Shown in pieces: positions 11,831 to 22,557 of a stretch of 64,000 bases of DNA; position 1 is the first letter of the stretch; each line of letters begins with the position of its first letter. The translations under genes and the position numbers were made by a program. The DNA is from Cordia subcordata. Lineage: Eukaryota > Streptophyta > Magnoliopsida > Boraginales > Cordiaceae. Location: positions 10,576,001 to 10,640,000 of the forward strand of contig JAPTOF010000010.1 of the NCBI GenBank assembly GCA_028554755.1. Direction: 5' to 3'. Under the pieces are notes generated by a model. It was not told the DNA's origin, ran no database searches, and saw nothing but the letters and a program-made list of their open reading frames with translations.

Positions 11831-13155
11831 TGTAGGTGCAAATATCTTAAGATGGGGGGTGAATTAGGATATAAGTACTAATTTTTGTTTTTAAAAATTC
11901 ACAGAAAATTTGCAACTTCTAACAGTCAATATATCAAACATAATGTAAGCAAAATAAGCAAGTATAAAAATAGAAGTATAAGGAGAGAAGAAACAAACGA
12001 TTTAAGGTGGTTTGGCCAAGCCTACGTCCACCGCCCAAGGATGCTCCCCTTAGGACTTCAAAAATCTCCACTAAGATGCTTCTTCAAATCTTAGTGAAGC
12101 ACAAACCAAGTTCTTACAATCTCTTTGAAGCCCAACTTCAAAGAACCCAAGAGATTCACTCTTTAGGATTTTCCCACACTTTACAAGCTCTAAAGAATAA
12201 ATCTCACAAAGTTTATGGCTCTCAAAGTGTGTATACACTCAAGAATTAAGCAATGATTGAATCTAACATTTTTTTCAAGAAGAAGATGAATAAGCTCTTG
12301 AAAGCTCAAATATATTGCAAGAATGGCTCAAAGATGGATTGAATGATAATAAACACTTTAGCACACTTCAATTTTTTTTTTTTTTTTTAGAAAGTGTATT
12401 GATTGAGTATTTAAAGAGATTTGGGGGTTAGGGTTTATGGTAGGTGAAGAGGAAATAAATTTCTCAGCAGAACGGTAATAAATGGCTAGTGCATTTATTA
12501 CAGCACCGGTTCAGCCGGTCGACTGGCTGAGTCGTCCGGCTTATCCTTTACCTTCTCTGACTAGGCCGGACGCCTTAGCCGGTCGACCGGCTAGGGGGTC
12601 CGGCTTTTTCCTTGACCTCTCTGTTTTGACTGGGCAACCCACCCAAGTCAGCCGGTCGACCGGCTGGGGGGTCCCGCCACTCCAGAACGTGAAATAAAGC
12701 CAGATTTTTTACAAAGTTCATTTTAAGTGCAATTTTCGCAACTCCAAATCATTTTGAATAATTTTGTAAACACATGTTGTGAATTGAAACACTCCAAAAG
12801 CTCATTTTATCTTCATGTGTGCATTCAAATACATTTGTGCATATATTATATCAAATGTGCAAGACTTGAAAATTTTTGCTATGAATAAGAAAAAGATTTT
12901 GAGCCAAGTCCACACAACATATATAGGCAGTTCACAAAGAGAGCAAGAAGTAAACTAATGTCCGGTACCCCTTATGACTTCTCTTCTCCTCCTTATGCCT
13001 TCTCTCCTTCTCTTTCTTCAAGTAATGCTTTTTGCACATTTTCTTCAATCCTTCAAAGCTTCAACTAGATATAATCTCATTTTCACAAGAAGCTATTTAG
13101 TAAGATAATGCATATATTTTCATCATCAAAACCAATAATGAATATTTAGCTAACA
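11831..13155 (-). repeat. 5' LTR of the SIRE-type Copia element
   Basis: TG...CA bounded copy of 3455-4781. It keeps more intact palindromic GCCGGTCGACCGGC words (12512-12529, 12576-12593, 12649-12666) than the other LTR. It would hold promoter and polyadenylation signals. The conserved segment GGTGGTTTGGCCAAGCC / TACGTCCACC lies at 12006-12033. Confidence 0.93.
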
Positions 13156-14025
13156 AATTGGACATTTTAGCAGTGTTAGAATTAATAGAAGTAGGGGAGA
13201 TTGAGAAGGGATAGAATTGCTAGAATTGGCATTAGGACTTCCCTGAAAACCTCCTCTTTTACCCCTTGTTTCTACCTTCTCCTCTGTAGCCATTACCTCT
13301 ACCTTTACCTCTTGTATTCTGTGTGGCTTGAGTCTACAAGGCAGGGTGAACAGCAGAAGAGTTGTCATTGATCGTAAGTGATTTGGCTAACTAGAGATCC
13401 AGTTCTTCTGCCAAAGTATGCTTGTCAACCCAGGAATGGTAACAAACGACTTGTTCACCGTGATTGAGATCTTATTAATTGTACTCAGAAGAGAGACCTC
13501 TCATAATGTAAAGAAACAGGTTTGCATCAAAGACAGGCTCAGAAGTGGCAGCCAAACTATCAGTTAATTGTTTGATTTCATCCAAGTACTGTCGAATAGT
13601 TTTATTTCCTTTTGTAACATGATGTAGCTTGTTTTTCAGCTGAAGAACATGTTGTGTAAATAGTGAATTGAGCCTAGCATCAAGAGCTTCCCAAATTGCT
13701 GTGGCAGTTTGTAAGGTATGAACCTGAGGTAGAACAGGAGGTAAGATAGTTGAAGAAATGCAATGCTTAAAGAATCTATTGATGGTGGTCCACTGCATAA
13801 AGGATTAAGAGTGTAGCCACCTTGTTCATTGTGAAGAAACTTGGCTAGACATGGACTCATTCCTATGACATGATTTAGAAGATCTTAAGCTAGCAGAGCT
13901 CCTTCCACTTTCGACTTTCATAGTAGATAATTAGAGTTGTCAAGCTTGATAGGGAAAAATGATCCCATATTTTGAAATAGTTGCTTCAAATTCTCCATTT
14001 TATCGGTTGAAACTGGAGCTTTCAT
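13156..14025 (-). pseudogene. Copia gag (Retrotran_gag type), decayed and truncated
   Basis: ATG near 14025. Reads KLDNSNYLLWKS near 13930, the usual Copia gag N-terminal motif. It then has QTATAIWEALDARL, QLKNKLHHVTKGNKTI, YLDEIKQLTDSLA and LYIMRGLSSEYN (13798-13475). The tail is glycine/arginine-rich and low in complexity. The sequence is cut at TGTCCAATT, where a CxxC zinc knuckle would begin. Several stops and frame changes are present (for example near 13900 and 13475). Confidence 0.75.
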
Positions 14026-14181
14026 GGCTGAAAACTTCAAGAAGAAACCCTAATTTTGCTGATGAAAAATCTAACTGATAGATCAATTCGCGAAGAAAAG
14101 ATCTTGCGAATGATCGGAGTAAAAAGGCCGCTACGAAGCTAAAAAAAAAATTTGAGGATCTTCAATGGAGGTTTCATGAAC

Positions 14182-14201
14182 CTCAAGTGGCTCTGAAACC
14201 A
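14182..14201 (-). promoter_or_regulatory. primer binding site of the small Copia element
   Basis: Minus strand reads TGGTTTCAGAGCCACTTGAG directly beside the LTR. It is a one-base variant of the tRNA-Met PBS, as seen in RE1-like Copia elements. Confidence 0.75.
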
Positions 14202-14404
14202 TGATAAGAAAGAAAATGAACATGAAGAAGATATTTTCCATCAGATTCTATTGAGAGGAAGTTACAGAATAGAACTATTTATAGCTCTTACAATGATGCA
14301 CAGCTGTCACTGAAACTAACATAACTTCCTAACTGATCTAACTAACTTGTGTACAGCTGGCAGTGCTTTTAGCTTATTCTTTTAGCTCTCTTATTCCCTT
14401 ATCA
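14202..14404 (-). repeat. LTR of the small Copia element
   Basis: 203 bp bounded by TGATAAG and CTTATCA, a perfect 7-bp inverted terminus with TG...CA. On the minus strand it contains CTATAAATAG, a TATA box. The partner LTR was not found in this window. Confidence 0.75.
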
Positions 14405-14423
14405 TAAAGTTATTATAATTTTC

Positions 14424-14879
14424 GGCGTGGGTGGTCTAGGAAAGAACACACTTGTTAACAAGATTTATAATCATGCAGAGGTACGATGTTGTTCTGAAGC
14501 ATTTGCTTGGGTTTGTGTAACTCGACAAATGCAACTCAAAGTTGTCTTGCAAGATATACTAAAGCAGCTTCTTGAAGAGGAGAAGAGATCACAGGTGAAG
14601 AACATGGACGAAGCCAAATTGGTAAGAGAACTCTACAAACTGCAGAGAGAAAAGAAGTGCTTAGTAGTTTTGGACGACATTTTGGAGAAAGAGCATTGGA
14701 ATATGCTTTGCAATGCCTTCCCAATTTCGGATTAGGTGGCAAGTAGTAACCTATTACTTCTGTCGGTAAAGAAGAAGTTGCAGAAAAAGGACATCTTCAC
14801 CAACTGAGATATTTGACTAAAGATGATGATTGGGAGTTGCTTCGAAAGAAAGCATTTGATGCACAAGAAGATCAAAAAG
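14424..14879 (+). pseudogene. NBS-LRR (RPP13-like CNL) pseudogene A, NB-ARC 5' exon
   Basis: Begins in the P-loop GVGGLGKNTL (normally GKTT; the second position is Asn). Next come RNBS-A FAWVCVTRQ, the kinase-2 box CLVVLDDI (about 14656-14682) and WNMLCNAFPISD. A stop and frameshift follow at 14733-14735. The shifted frame recovers RYLTKDDDWELLRKKAF before a GT splice donor at 14880. The non-TIR RNBS-A, and the later HDLMRD in place of MHD, place it with coiled-coil NBS-LRR receptors of RPP13 type. These are cytosolic switch proteins that bind ADP/ATP and trigger immunity. The coiled-coil domain and everything before the P-loop are missing, replaced by the adjacent Copia LTR. Confidence 0.88.
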
Positions 14880-14923
14880 GTAACTCATCAAATTTCTTAA
14901 TATCATTTTATACATATACATAC

Positions 14924-14956
<33 letters not shown>

Positions 14957-15439
14957 GGTTACTACATTCAATTATCAATCATATTAGTTTTATTGTTGTT
15001 CCCATTTTTCTTGCGATTCATTAGTTAGTTAAAATATGTATTTTTGTTGAAATTTATATTATTTAAATAAATGTAAGGGTAAATAGTGTCTCACCCTCAC
15101 TATAGCTTTCCATAATTGTATATTACCCTTTAATTTGTGCTTATTTAGGACGCTCCGATCCTTATGATTGTTAAAAGTTTTTTAGACTTGTCCCCTCATC
15201 ACGTTTTCAGTAAGCGTGCTTTAAACTCACCTGTGTAGGGGTGTTTACTCATTGGAGATCCCCAATATTTTCTCCGAATTTTTGGAGTTTGGAGAAATTA
15301 AATATGGAGAATGGTTAATTGGAGAAAAAAGATTGGATATGGGGAATTTTTTGAGAAAAAAAAGTTGGAGATTGAATAAAATTTTAAATTTTGGAGATTA
15401 TCCAATTTATCCAAAATTAATTAGACTAAATTTTTAAAG

Positions 15440-15505
15440 GCCAAATATACACGCTACACACGCTTTACACATTACAAACACTACACACACTACACACGCT
15501 TCACC
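15440..15505. repeat. short tandem repeat CTACACACG
   Basis: Repeated CTACACACGCT / CTACACACA words at the left margin of the GC-rich core of the hAT-type element. No function is suggested. Confidence 0.6.
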
Positions 15506-16340
15506 CCGACACCCTGGACTCGGCCCCCGGTCCCCGGCATCTCGGCCTCTACCCCCGGGACCTTGATGCCAGGGCCTAGGGGCCGGGACCTTGACGCTAG
15601 GGCCGGGTTTCGGGGTGTTGAAGGCCGGGGTCGGGACCCGGGGGCCAGGGCTACATCCTGCGAGAGCTAGGTCCTGAGCGCCAAGGGCAGGGGATTGGAC
15701 GTCGTCGACTAGGGCCCAGGGCACCGAGGGCCGGATCACGGGTGTAGGAGGGCCGCCATGGACATGAGCGACGGGGTTGGGATAGGGGACATTGCCGTAG
15801 CGGGGCACCGCAGTAGCCATGGACATGAGCGTCGAGCTCAGGTGGTAGGGCGCCGGGTACCTGGGCCAGGTTTCGGGGCGCCGAGGGCCAGGGTCGGGAC
15901 CTGGGGGCTAGGGCTGCATGCCAGATACTGGTCTTGGTTTCGGGGGCCAGGGCCCAAGCTAGGACCTAGGGTCTATGGTTGCGTCCTGGGTTTCGGGGCA
16001 CCGGAGACTAAGGTCGGGACCCTGGCATTGGGCCCTGTTTCGGGGCACCGGCCGCTAGGGGGCAGGACTCGGGGGCCTGGGCCGAGTCTCGGGTAGCCGG
16101 CGGCCAAGAGCAGGGTCTCGAGTGCCGGGGACCTGGACCCGAGGGCCCAGGCTGTGTCCTTGGTCCCAAGGGCCCGCACACCGCCCCAGATGTCCCGGGT
16201 CGCTAGAGGCCAGTGCACAGGGCGGGTACCCTGGGGTTCGGGCTGGGTATCAGGGAGCCAAAGCTAGGAGCAGGGTCCCCGATTCTGAGACCCAGCGGCC
16301 CGGGCCGCGTCCCGAAGACCAGGGCTGGGGCGCCAGAGCT
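15500..16340. repeat. GC-rich degenerate minisatellite
   Basis: Dense CG and GGG content. A loosely repeated unit of roughly 50-70 bp contains GTTTCGGGGCACCGG, GGGCCAGG and CGGGACC. Copies diverge strongly, and unit borders cannot be set by eye. It is confined between the inverted AT-rich arms of the 15236-16639 element. Confidence 0.65.
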
Positions 16341-16764
16341 CAAATTTTTGCTGTGACAACTAAATCATGAAAAAAATTTTTCAGAGAAAATAAAAACAAT
16401 TTATTTTTCACGAGTGTGTGTTTAGCATGTGTATTTTTAGTGTATTTACCTTTAAAATATTTTCTTAAATTAGATATCTTCATTCCCCAAGGAGTTTTGT
16501 CCAATTTCCCCATTATCCAAATTGTATTCCCCATTGGGGAATTGTGTAAAAATTGGAAAAAAAAATTTTTCTCCAAAATTATTTTGAAAAAATAATAGTG
16601 CTCTATTTTGGATTGGATAATCTCCAATGAACACCCCTACACCTGCATGGCCTTTTTTGAAAAAGCAACACATCTTAGATAGGATAAATAGCATTCTATC
16701 TCCTTGTGATAATTTAAATCCCCTATGCATGTAAAACAGATATGAATATCCCTCCTTATAATCT

Positions 16765-17150
16765 AGAGTCTGTTTGGCTTAATTTTTAAACGTTCAAATT
16801 TAATTTTTGTGAGTTTAAAAGTTGAATCTAACTTATTTCACTTTTTTGTAAAAGAGTTTTTATATAATAGCTAATGTGTAAAAAAATTGAAAAAATAAAA
16901 GCTCCAAATTAGAGTTTTTTGAAAAGGGGTTCTGGGAAGCTACTTTTATATTATGTCAAAATTTTTCTTGTTCTTTGATCTCAAAAATACTACATATTTT
17001 TAAAAGTCAAATATTGACCTCAAAACAACTGTCAACTTCTAAAATATAAGGCCAAATAATTAACTATTTTTATTTAACAATACTTTTACTCAAAACTTTA
17101 CAGATCAACAACTAAAATCTCATAAGTAAGTCAAATAAAACCTTAGTCAT
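16765..17150. mobile_element. possible MITE with GTCTGTTTGGCTTA ends
   Basis: The left edge AGTCTGTTTGGCTTAA and the right edge TAAGTCAAATAAAACC are loosely inverted. The interior is AT-rich with no coding. No target duplication was confirmed, so this is tentative. Confidence 0.35.
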
Positions 17151-17154
17151 TTAG

Positions 17155-19255
17155 GATTTTCATATGTTTTGCCCTTGTTTTAATTATATATGATATATTT
17201 CGCTCTTTTAATCACACAAACCACCTAATTAGATTGCCACAAGCGGGTAGCATGATTTTTACCCCTATTTTCATTATATATGACATATTTGACTCCTTTA
17301 CATTAGAGTTATTACCTTATCTAAAAGTTTAAAGGTGTATTTGTTTATTATATTAACTTGATAGTGGTGTATTTATTTATGAGTAAAAGCCATTTTCCCC
17401 TATGAGTTTTAGCTTAAATCCCAAACTCCCTCATAAAGTGTAAATTTTGCCCATATTTTCCCACACCATCAAACTTGACAAACCAAAGCCTTACATTAAA
17501 AGTGTTTTACATTTATTTATTAAAGTAAAAAGTAAAATAATTTGATAAAATTATTCAACAAAAAAATCTACAATTAATTTGCAAATCATAAAATTTTTAA
17601 TTTTAAATTAAGACGAAAAATATTTTCTTCATAAAATTCCTGTTAACAAAAGTTACATTTTACTTTTTCATTTCTTATCTATTTATTTATTAAACTCGTG
17701 TTGATAATAATAGAAAATTTAATTCATTATAAACTAAACATAAACTTTACGACATTAATATAGGTTTGAGATATTAAAGCTCATGTCTCATTACACAGTT
17801 TCATGCCACTCAATGGCTCACACGATGATCGGATGGTAGAAATAGAAGGAACTATTTTTTCAAGCAAAAAAACTCCTGACAGTTGAGCAATTCGATTCTA
17901 CAAAGTATATGCGTATTAATGACTACAAAATTTAAATGTACATACACTTTCTTTTAACTAGATATATGCATATACTCTTTAATTTGTGTCAAGCATAATA
18001 AATAAATATAGCAAAATTTTTCTTGGTAAATTTAAACTTCTAAATAAATGTAGTAGTCATTGTTATAGTATTACTGCCTAAGTACAAAAAAACCTTAGGT
18101 TAAAAAATTTTATGATTTGCAAATTAATCATAGACTTTTTTGTTGAATAATTTTATCAAATTATTTTACTTTTTTATTTTAATAAATAAATGTCAAAACA
18201 CTTTTTACTATAAAGCTCTATTTGGTACGGTTTGATAACGTGGGGAAATATGGGTAAAATTTACACATTATGGGGGAGTTTAGGATTTAAGATAAAACTC
18301 ATGGAGGAAAATGGCTTTTACCCATTTATATTTATTATATTAATATACTCTCTTATGTACAAGTGTGATTTGTTTTTAAAGCCTTACGCATGGACAATTT
18401 TTAATATTTTAAAATGGTTGGCGATATTTTATATGTATGTATCATTCCCCTATTTTTAAATGTGTAGTGGTTTTTATATGAATTGGTGTATTTATTGTAT
18501 TAACACATCCTCTTACTTGTAGGAGTGATTTGTTTTCAAAGCTTTGTACGTGGAAGTTTTAATGTTTTTAAGTGGCCTTCAGTTTTTTACAAGTAATTTT
18601 TACAAGTCTTTATTATCCCCTTATAATTTAAAAATAGGTAGGTATATACCCCTTTATGATTTTATTCATGTATAGATTTTTGTACTTTTTACCTTTATTT
18701 TAGTTATACTTGACATATTTGGCCCCTTTACGTTGGAGTTACCACCAATGTGCAAGCATGGTTTGTTTTTAAAGCCCTTATTTTAATTATATATGTCATA
18801 TTTGGCTCCTCTAATTACACAAATCATATAATTTGACAAAATACAGGGAGGTAATGTAGGAGTAATTTGTTTTTAAAGCATGATTTCAACCTTGCACGTG
18901 GATATTTCTTCATGTTGTTAAGATTCTCTACGTTGGAGTTACCACCTTCTTGCATGCATGATTTGTATTTAAAGCCTGTTATTGAGTATAAATTGCTCTT
19001 AAAGCCCTTATTTTAATTATATATGACATATTTGCCTCCTCTAATTACTCAAATCACCTATTTAGACAAACTATTAAAGCCCTAATTTTAATTATATATA
19101 ACATATTTGGCTTCTCTAATTGCACAAACCACCCAAGTAAACAAACCAGAAGAGGTTAATATAGGCATGATTTGTTTTCAAAGTGTGATTTGTTTTAAGA
19201 CCTTGCACGTGAACAATTTAATGTTTTAAAATGAGTATTAATGAGTTTCGAATAT
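17155..19255. repeat. degenerate tandem array (ATATATGACATATTTGGC / GATTTGTTTTAAAGCC units)
   Basis: The phrases TTTTAATTATATATGACATATTTGGC, GATTTGTTTTTAAAGCC and CCTTGCACGTGGA recur many times, in variable order, at 17160-17345 and 18340-19255. The element at 17381-18323 is inserted inside the array. The array lies in the NBS-LRR intron. Copies differ in length and are not a simple satellite. Confidence 0.6.
17381..18323. mobile_element. Mutator-type foldback MITE, 943 bp
   Basis: Left end GAGTAAAAGCCATTTTCC and right end (reversed) GGGTAAAAGCCATTTTCC. The inverted similarity extends at least 100 bp inwards (CCCAAACTCCC, GTGTAAATTTT, CCCATATTT) and again around the centre. Flanks ATTTATTTAT / ATTTATATTT match at 8 of 10 but are AT-rich. 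No coding. Confidence 0.75.
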
Positions 19256-19351
19256 GATTCCTCTCTGCTTCTAGACTTTAATATCATATTGGAATTATTA
19301 CCTCTTCTAAAAATTGAAACTTGTAGAGAGGATATTAGTGTATATATTCAT

Positions 19352-19746
19352 GAGTAAATTGCATATTACCCTCTTATGCTCTAACTTATGTGCACCATAC
19401 TCTCCTGTAGTATCAAAACTAGCTAATTATCCCCTATACTCTAACCTGCGTGCACTATAACCTCCTGTAGTATCAAAATTAGCTAATTATCCATCTAAAA
19501 TTTTAAAAAATGTGCAAAAGACCCCTTTCCGTCCATTTTTAAAAGTGTGCAAAACTAACAAAAAATGGATGCCAGGGGAGGGTTGCACACTTTTAAAAAC
19601 TTTAGGGGAGTAATTAACTAGTTTTGATACTACAGGGGGTATGATGCACATAGATCAGAGTACAGAGGAGTAATTAACTAGTTTTGATATTACAGGGGGT
19701 ATGATGCACATAGGTCATAGTACGGGAGATAACATGCAATTTATTC
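19352..19746. mobile_element. Mutator-type foldback MITE, 395 bp
   Basis: Ends GAGTAAATTGCATATTA and, reversed, GAATAAATTGCATGTTA. Flanking 9-mers TATATTCAT / TATTTTCAT match at 8 of 9. Each arm contains a 70-bp direct repeat (CTCCTGTAGTATCAAAA...TAATTATCC) present twice. The same phrases (GTAGTATCAAAACTAG) appear in reversed form in the other arm. Related to the elements at 43835 and 44676. Confidence 0.82.
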
Positions 19747-21401
19747 TATTTTCATTATATTAACACTCTAAAATATATACCAACACTTATGCTCATACTA
19801 TGTACAAACTTTTACATGTTTTGACTCAATTGTCTAAATCTTATTATACGTTATTTTTAAGTAATATTAGAAGGCTATATGATGAAATAATTTTGATAAA
19901 TTAACAATATTTATCAAATAAATTTTATTAATAAATGATAAACGATAAAGATGAAAACTTGCTCTAGAATTCGAAATTTGCTTCTCTAAATTAATAAATT
20001 CTATGCGCAACTCTAACTTAGATTTGGCATATCTCATAACCTTTTGAAGATTTTTGATACGCAAATGAAAATAAAGAGTTTATTGTAATTGTACTTTTAT
20101 GTATTAGTAACATATGTGTACTTCTTATATAATTTTTTTTCACCACTTAAATGGTCATATTCATGAATAATACCAGTATTTGCCCCTAAAATAATATTAT
20201 GTATGTATATTTAAAATTAATCCATTTGATTAAATATAATTCGTATATGTAGTTATGTATGTAATTTATATTTATGTATGTATGTATAATTACTTAATTT
20301 AAATCTAAGTAATAATATTAAAGTAACATTCAAAATCTTTTATTTCTTTTTTTTTCCCACTTTAGATAATTTTATAATTTTCTTTTTTTAATTTAAATAT
20401 TTTATTCAATTACTAGAGATTTTTAATAAAAACATTATCAGTATCGAAAATTTAGAAAGAATTAAATTCTAAGTCGATCAAGATGCATGACTTGAGTAAC
20501 AAATTTGATGCCAACTTGACAGGATATTGATACTGCAGATCATGACCTTTGATAATTTGATGCCTATGGGACCGAAGGGTATCTGATAAAAGAATTAAAG
20601 AATAATTTTGTAGTTAAGTACGGCCAAAAAAATCGACTTGTTTTGGTTTTGCTACTTGTCTCCTTTGATTTTGTTGCTATTTAATATGCATAAACTCTCC
20701 AATGATTTTAAAACTCTTAATATTTCTGTGATTCAAAAAGCGCTGCATATTTTTAAGCAATACAAATATGTCGCATAATAGTTAAGAGGCTCGTGGGATT
20801 GACATGAGGGGGCATGGGTGGCTATATTTCTGGGAGTGAACTCTAGGCAAATATGAAGTGCGCACATATAAATAAAGAAATATGCATAATTTAAAAGATA
20901 TATTTTTTATTTTTCAGTCATCTAGTATGTATTTGTACCTTATTTTAAATTCGAGGGAGAAATCTAAACCATTTTAAAATTAGAGGGGGAACTGGTACCA
21001 ACATATTTGAGTTCTTTTTAGTCATTAAAGGTCAAATGCATCGTAGGCATGTCTTTTACACTCTCTATTAACTATAGTAGAAAAACTAACAATGGAGCTA
21101 ATGTGCAACATTTTTAAAACCACTGTGATATCAGGGACTTTTGAAACATTAGGGTTTTATACGACTTTCACAAAACACAAGGATAAAATGCATTCCACTC
21201 TTTAATTTAATTAGTTGATTGTACTTAAGGATCACACATGGCATCAATCTAGAACACCATTTCAGGAAATAACAAGAAAAATATATTGTAGAAGAGTTAA
21301 ATAATTATACATTTTCATGTAATAGTATTTTTAAACTATAGAGATACTCAAACTTGTAATTTTATTTGATAAAAGTAAATCTTGCTAAGCTGTTTTTCTA
21401 G
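19747..21401. other. AT-rich intron remainder, no feature recognised
   Basis: Runs of GTATGTAT near 20200-20285 and poly-T/A stretches. No coding region, inverted ends or other clear repeat seen. Confidence 0.5.
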
Positions 21402-22557
21402 ATATGGAAATAGACCCCAAACTTGAGAATGTCAGAAGAGAAATAGTTCGCAAGTGTGGTGGCCTCCCTCTAGCAGTTTATACGCTTGGAGGAATTCTAA
21501 GAAGTAGAAATAGTTTGAGTGAGTGGCAAATGGTTAATGGTTTACATTTGAGGGAAGAAACACATAGATCAATAGAGAATGTTTTGGTTTTGAGCTATAA
21601 TGATTTATCGCATAACTTAAAGGCATGTTTTTTTTTTGTATGGGCATGTTTAAAGACGATGAAGAGGTAGAAGCCAAAGAATATATCATTTGTGGACAGT
21701 AGAAGGCATGGTTTTATCAGAGCATCAAAGGAAAGAAGAGACAATGATGGATGTGGCTGAAAGCAATTTAAATGAGCTGGCTTCTAGGTCTATGGTTCAA
21801 GTGCAAATGGACAAATTGTCTATGGTTAGACGGATTAAATCATGCAAACTTCATGATCTCATGAGGGACTAGTGTTTAAAGAAAGGAAAAGAAGAAGGCT
21901 TCTTAGAGAATTTTGATATGGATGTTGATGGTGATATCTCTTCTTCCTTAAATATTAATGCACGCAGAATGGCTATTTTCTGCCATGGTTATAATGATTT
22001 GCCCTTGGAACAAATAACCAATCAATTCCTTCGAACTCTTTTTCTTCGTCATGCATGGTTACAAGGACAACCAAAATTCAAATTATGTAGAGTTCTTATT
22101 CTTGAGGGTTGTCAATCTGTTGGGTTGAAAATACCAAAAGAATCAGTAAAATGGTTCCAAGGTACCTAATGTTGAGGAGATGTGACATTAAAAAATTGCC
22201 ATCATCTATAGGTGACTTGGCATTTTTAGACTCTAGATTTGAGGATATATTCGAAAATCTATATACCCAACAATATATTCACAAAGATGAAACAGCTAAG
22301 ACATCTTTATCTAAGACATTTTCACTATAAGGGGTCAAAAAAGTTGCGATTGAATGGCTTGAGTAGACTGGAGTCTTTGGAAGGGTTTGATAATAAATTA
22401 TGTTGGAATAGAGATCTGTCTGAATTGGTCAAACTTCGATATTTTAGTGCACTACGACGAAGTGAGGATGACTTTTTTCTTGTCATTAACCATATTGATA
22501 GTTGGAGAAAAATAAAATGGGCCAAAATTAAAATGGCTGGTATTGTGCTTTCACAGG
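21402..22557 (+). pseudogene. NBS-LRR pseudogene A, GLPL-to-LRR exon
   Basis: Starts after the splice acceptor with EIDPKLENVRREIVRKCGG and the GLPL box (21454-21475). LSYNDLSHNLKACFF follows. A poly-T expansion near 21630 shifts the frame. Later come ELASRSMVQV and the MHD-equivalent CKLHDLMRD (about 21845-21868), immediately followed by a TAG at 21870. The linker FDMDVDGDISSSLN and the LRRs then read NQFLRTLFLRHAW, CRVLILEGCQSVGL, CDIKKLPSSIGDLAFL, MKQLRHLYLRHF and LSRLESLEGF in alternating frames. At least four lesions exclude a working protein. It is colinear with pseudogene B at 37560-39760. Confidence 0.88.

Larger units (their letters stand above)
3455..13155 (-). mobile_element. Ty1/Copia LTR retrotransposon, SIRE/Maximus-type, with extra post-pol ORF
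   Basis: A structurally complete 9.7-kb element, all genes on the minus strand. In element order: 5' LTR (13155-11831), tRNA-Met-type PBS, gag, protease, integrase, RT, RNase H, an additional ORF, polypurine tract, 3' LTR (4781-3455). The order PR-IN-RT-RH defines Copia. Long LTRs, a large gag with acidic DEE-rich segments and a lysine-rich tail, and an extra ORF between RNase H and the 3' LTR fit the SIRE/Maximus lineage. The two LTRs are very similar (about 95-97% by eye), so the insertion is fairly recent, yet gag and pol carry several frameshifts and stops. Flanking 5-mers AATAG (3450-3454) and AATTG (13156-13160) match at 4 of 5 positions. The right flank lies in the gag of another Copia element. 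Confidence 0.93.
13156..14404 (-). mobile_element. truncated small Copia element, interrupted by the SIRE-type insertion
   Basis: The right end is a 203-bp LTR (14202-14404) followed on the minus strand by a PBS and gag. Gag stops abruptly at 13156 where the SIRE-type LTR begins. The rest of this element (zinc knuckle onward, pol, other LTR) should lie left of 3455 but is not recognisable there, so it was deleted or rearranged. The short LTR and gag type resemble RE1/Ivana-like Copia elements. The LTR outer edge abuts the NBS-LRR fragment at 14405. Confidence 0.75.
15236..16639. mobile_element. hAT-type non-autonomous element with GC-rich minisatellite core
   Basis: Termini TAGGGGTGTTTACTCATTGG (left) and CCAATGAACACCCCTA (right) are inverted. 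Flanking 8-mers CACCTGTG (15228-15235) and CACCTGCA (16640-16647) match at 6 of 8. The differing bases TG/CA are what methylation decay would give. Both arms are AT-rich and partly complementary (GGAGATT..., WATCCAATTT). The core, about 15500-16340, is extremely GC-rich in an otherwise AT-rich window. It is built from degenerate repeats of words such as TTTCGGGGCACCGG and GGTCGGGACCTGGGGGC. Open frames inside it are by-products of low stop-codon density. Confidence 0.75.
14880..21401 (+). other. 6.5-kb transposon-filled intron of NBS-LRR pseudogene A
   Basis: Donor AAAAAG|GTAACT at 14880 and acceptor TTTTTCTAG ending at 21401. The phase-1 junction joins EDQK to DMEIDPKLENV in frame, and spacing from RNBS-C to GLPL is then normal for the family. 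The intron contains a GC-rich hAT-type element, at least two Mutator-type foldback elements, a degenerate tandem array and otherwise AT-rich DNA. Confidence 0.7.

Noticed and set aside
15434..16370. Several overlapping 80-130-codon open frames in both strands
   Set aside because: They arise because the GC-rich minisatellite has few stop codons. Products are repetitive G/P/R-rich with no domain.
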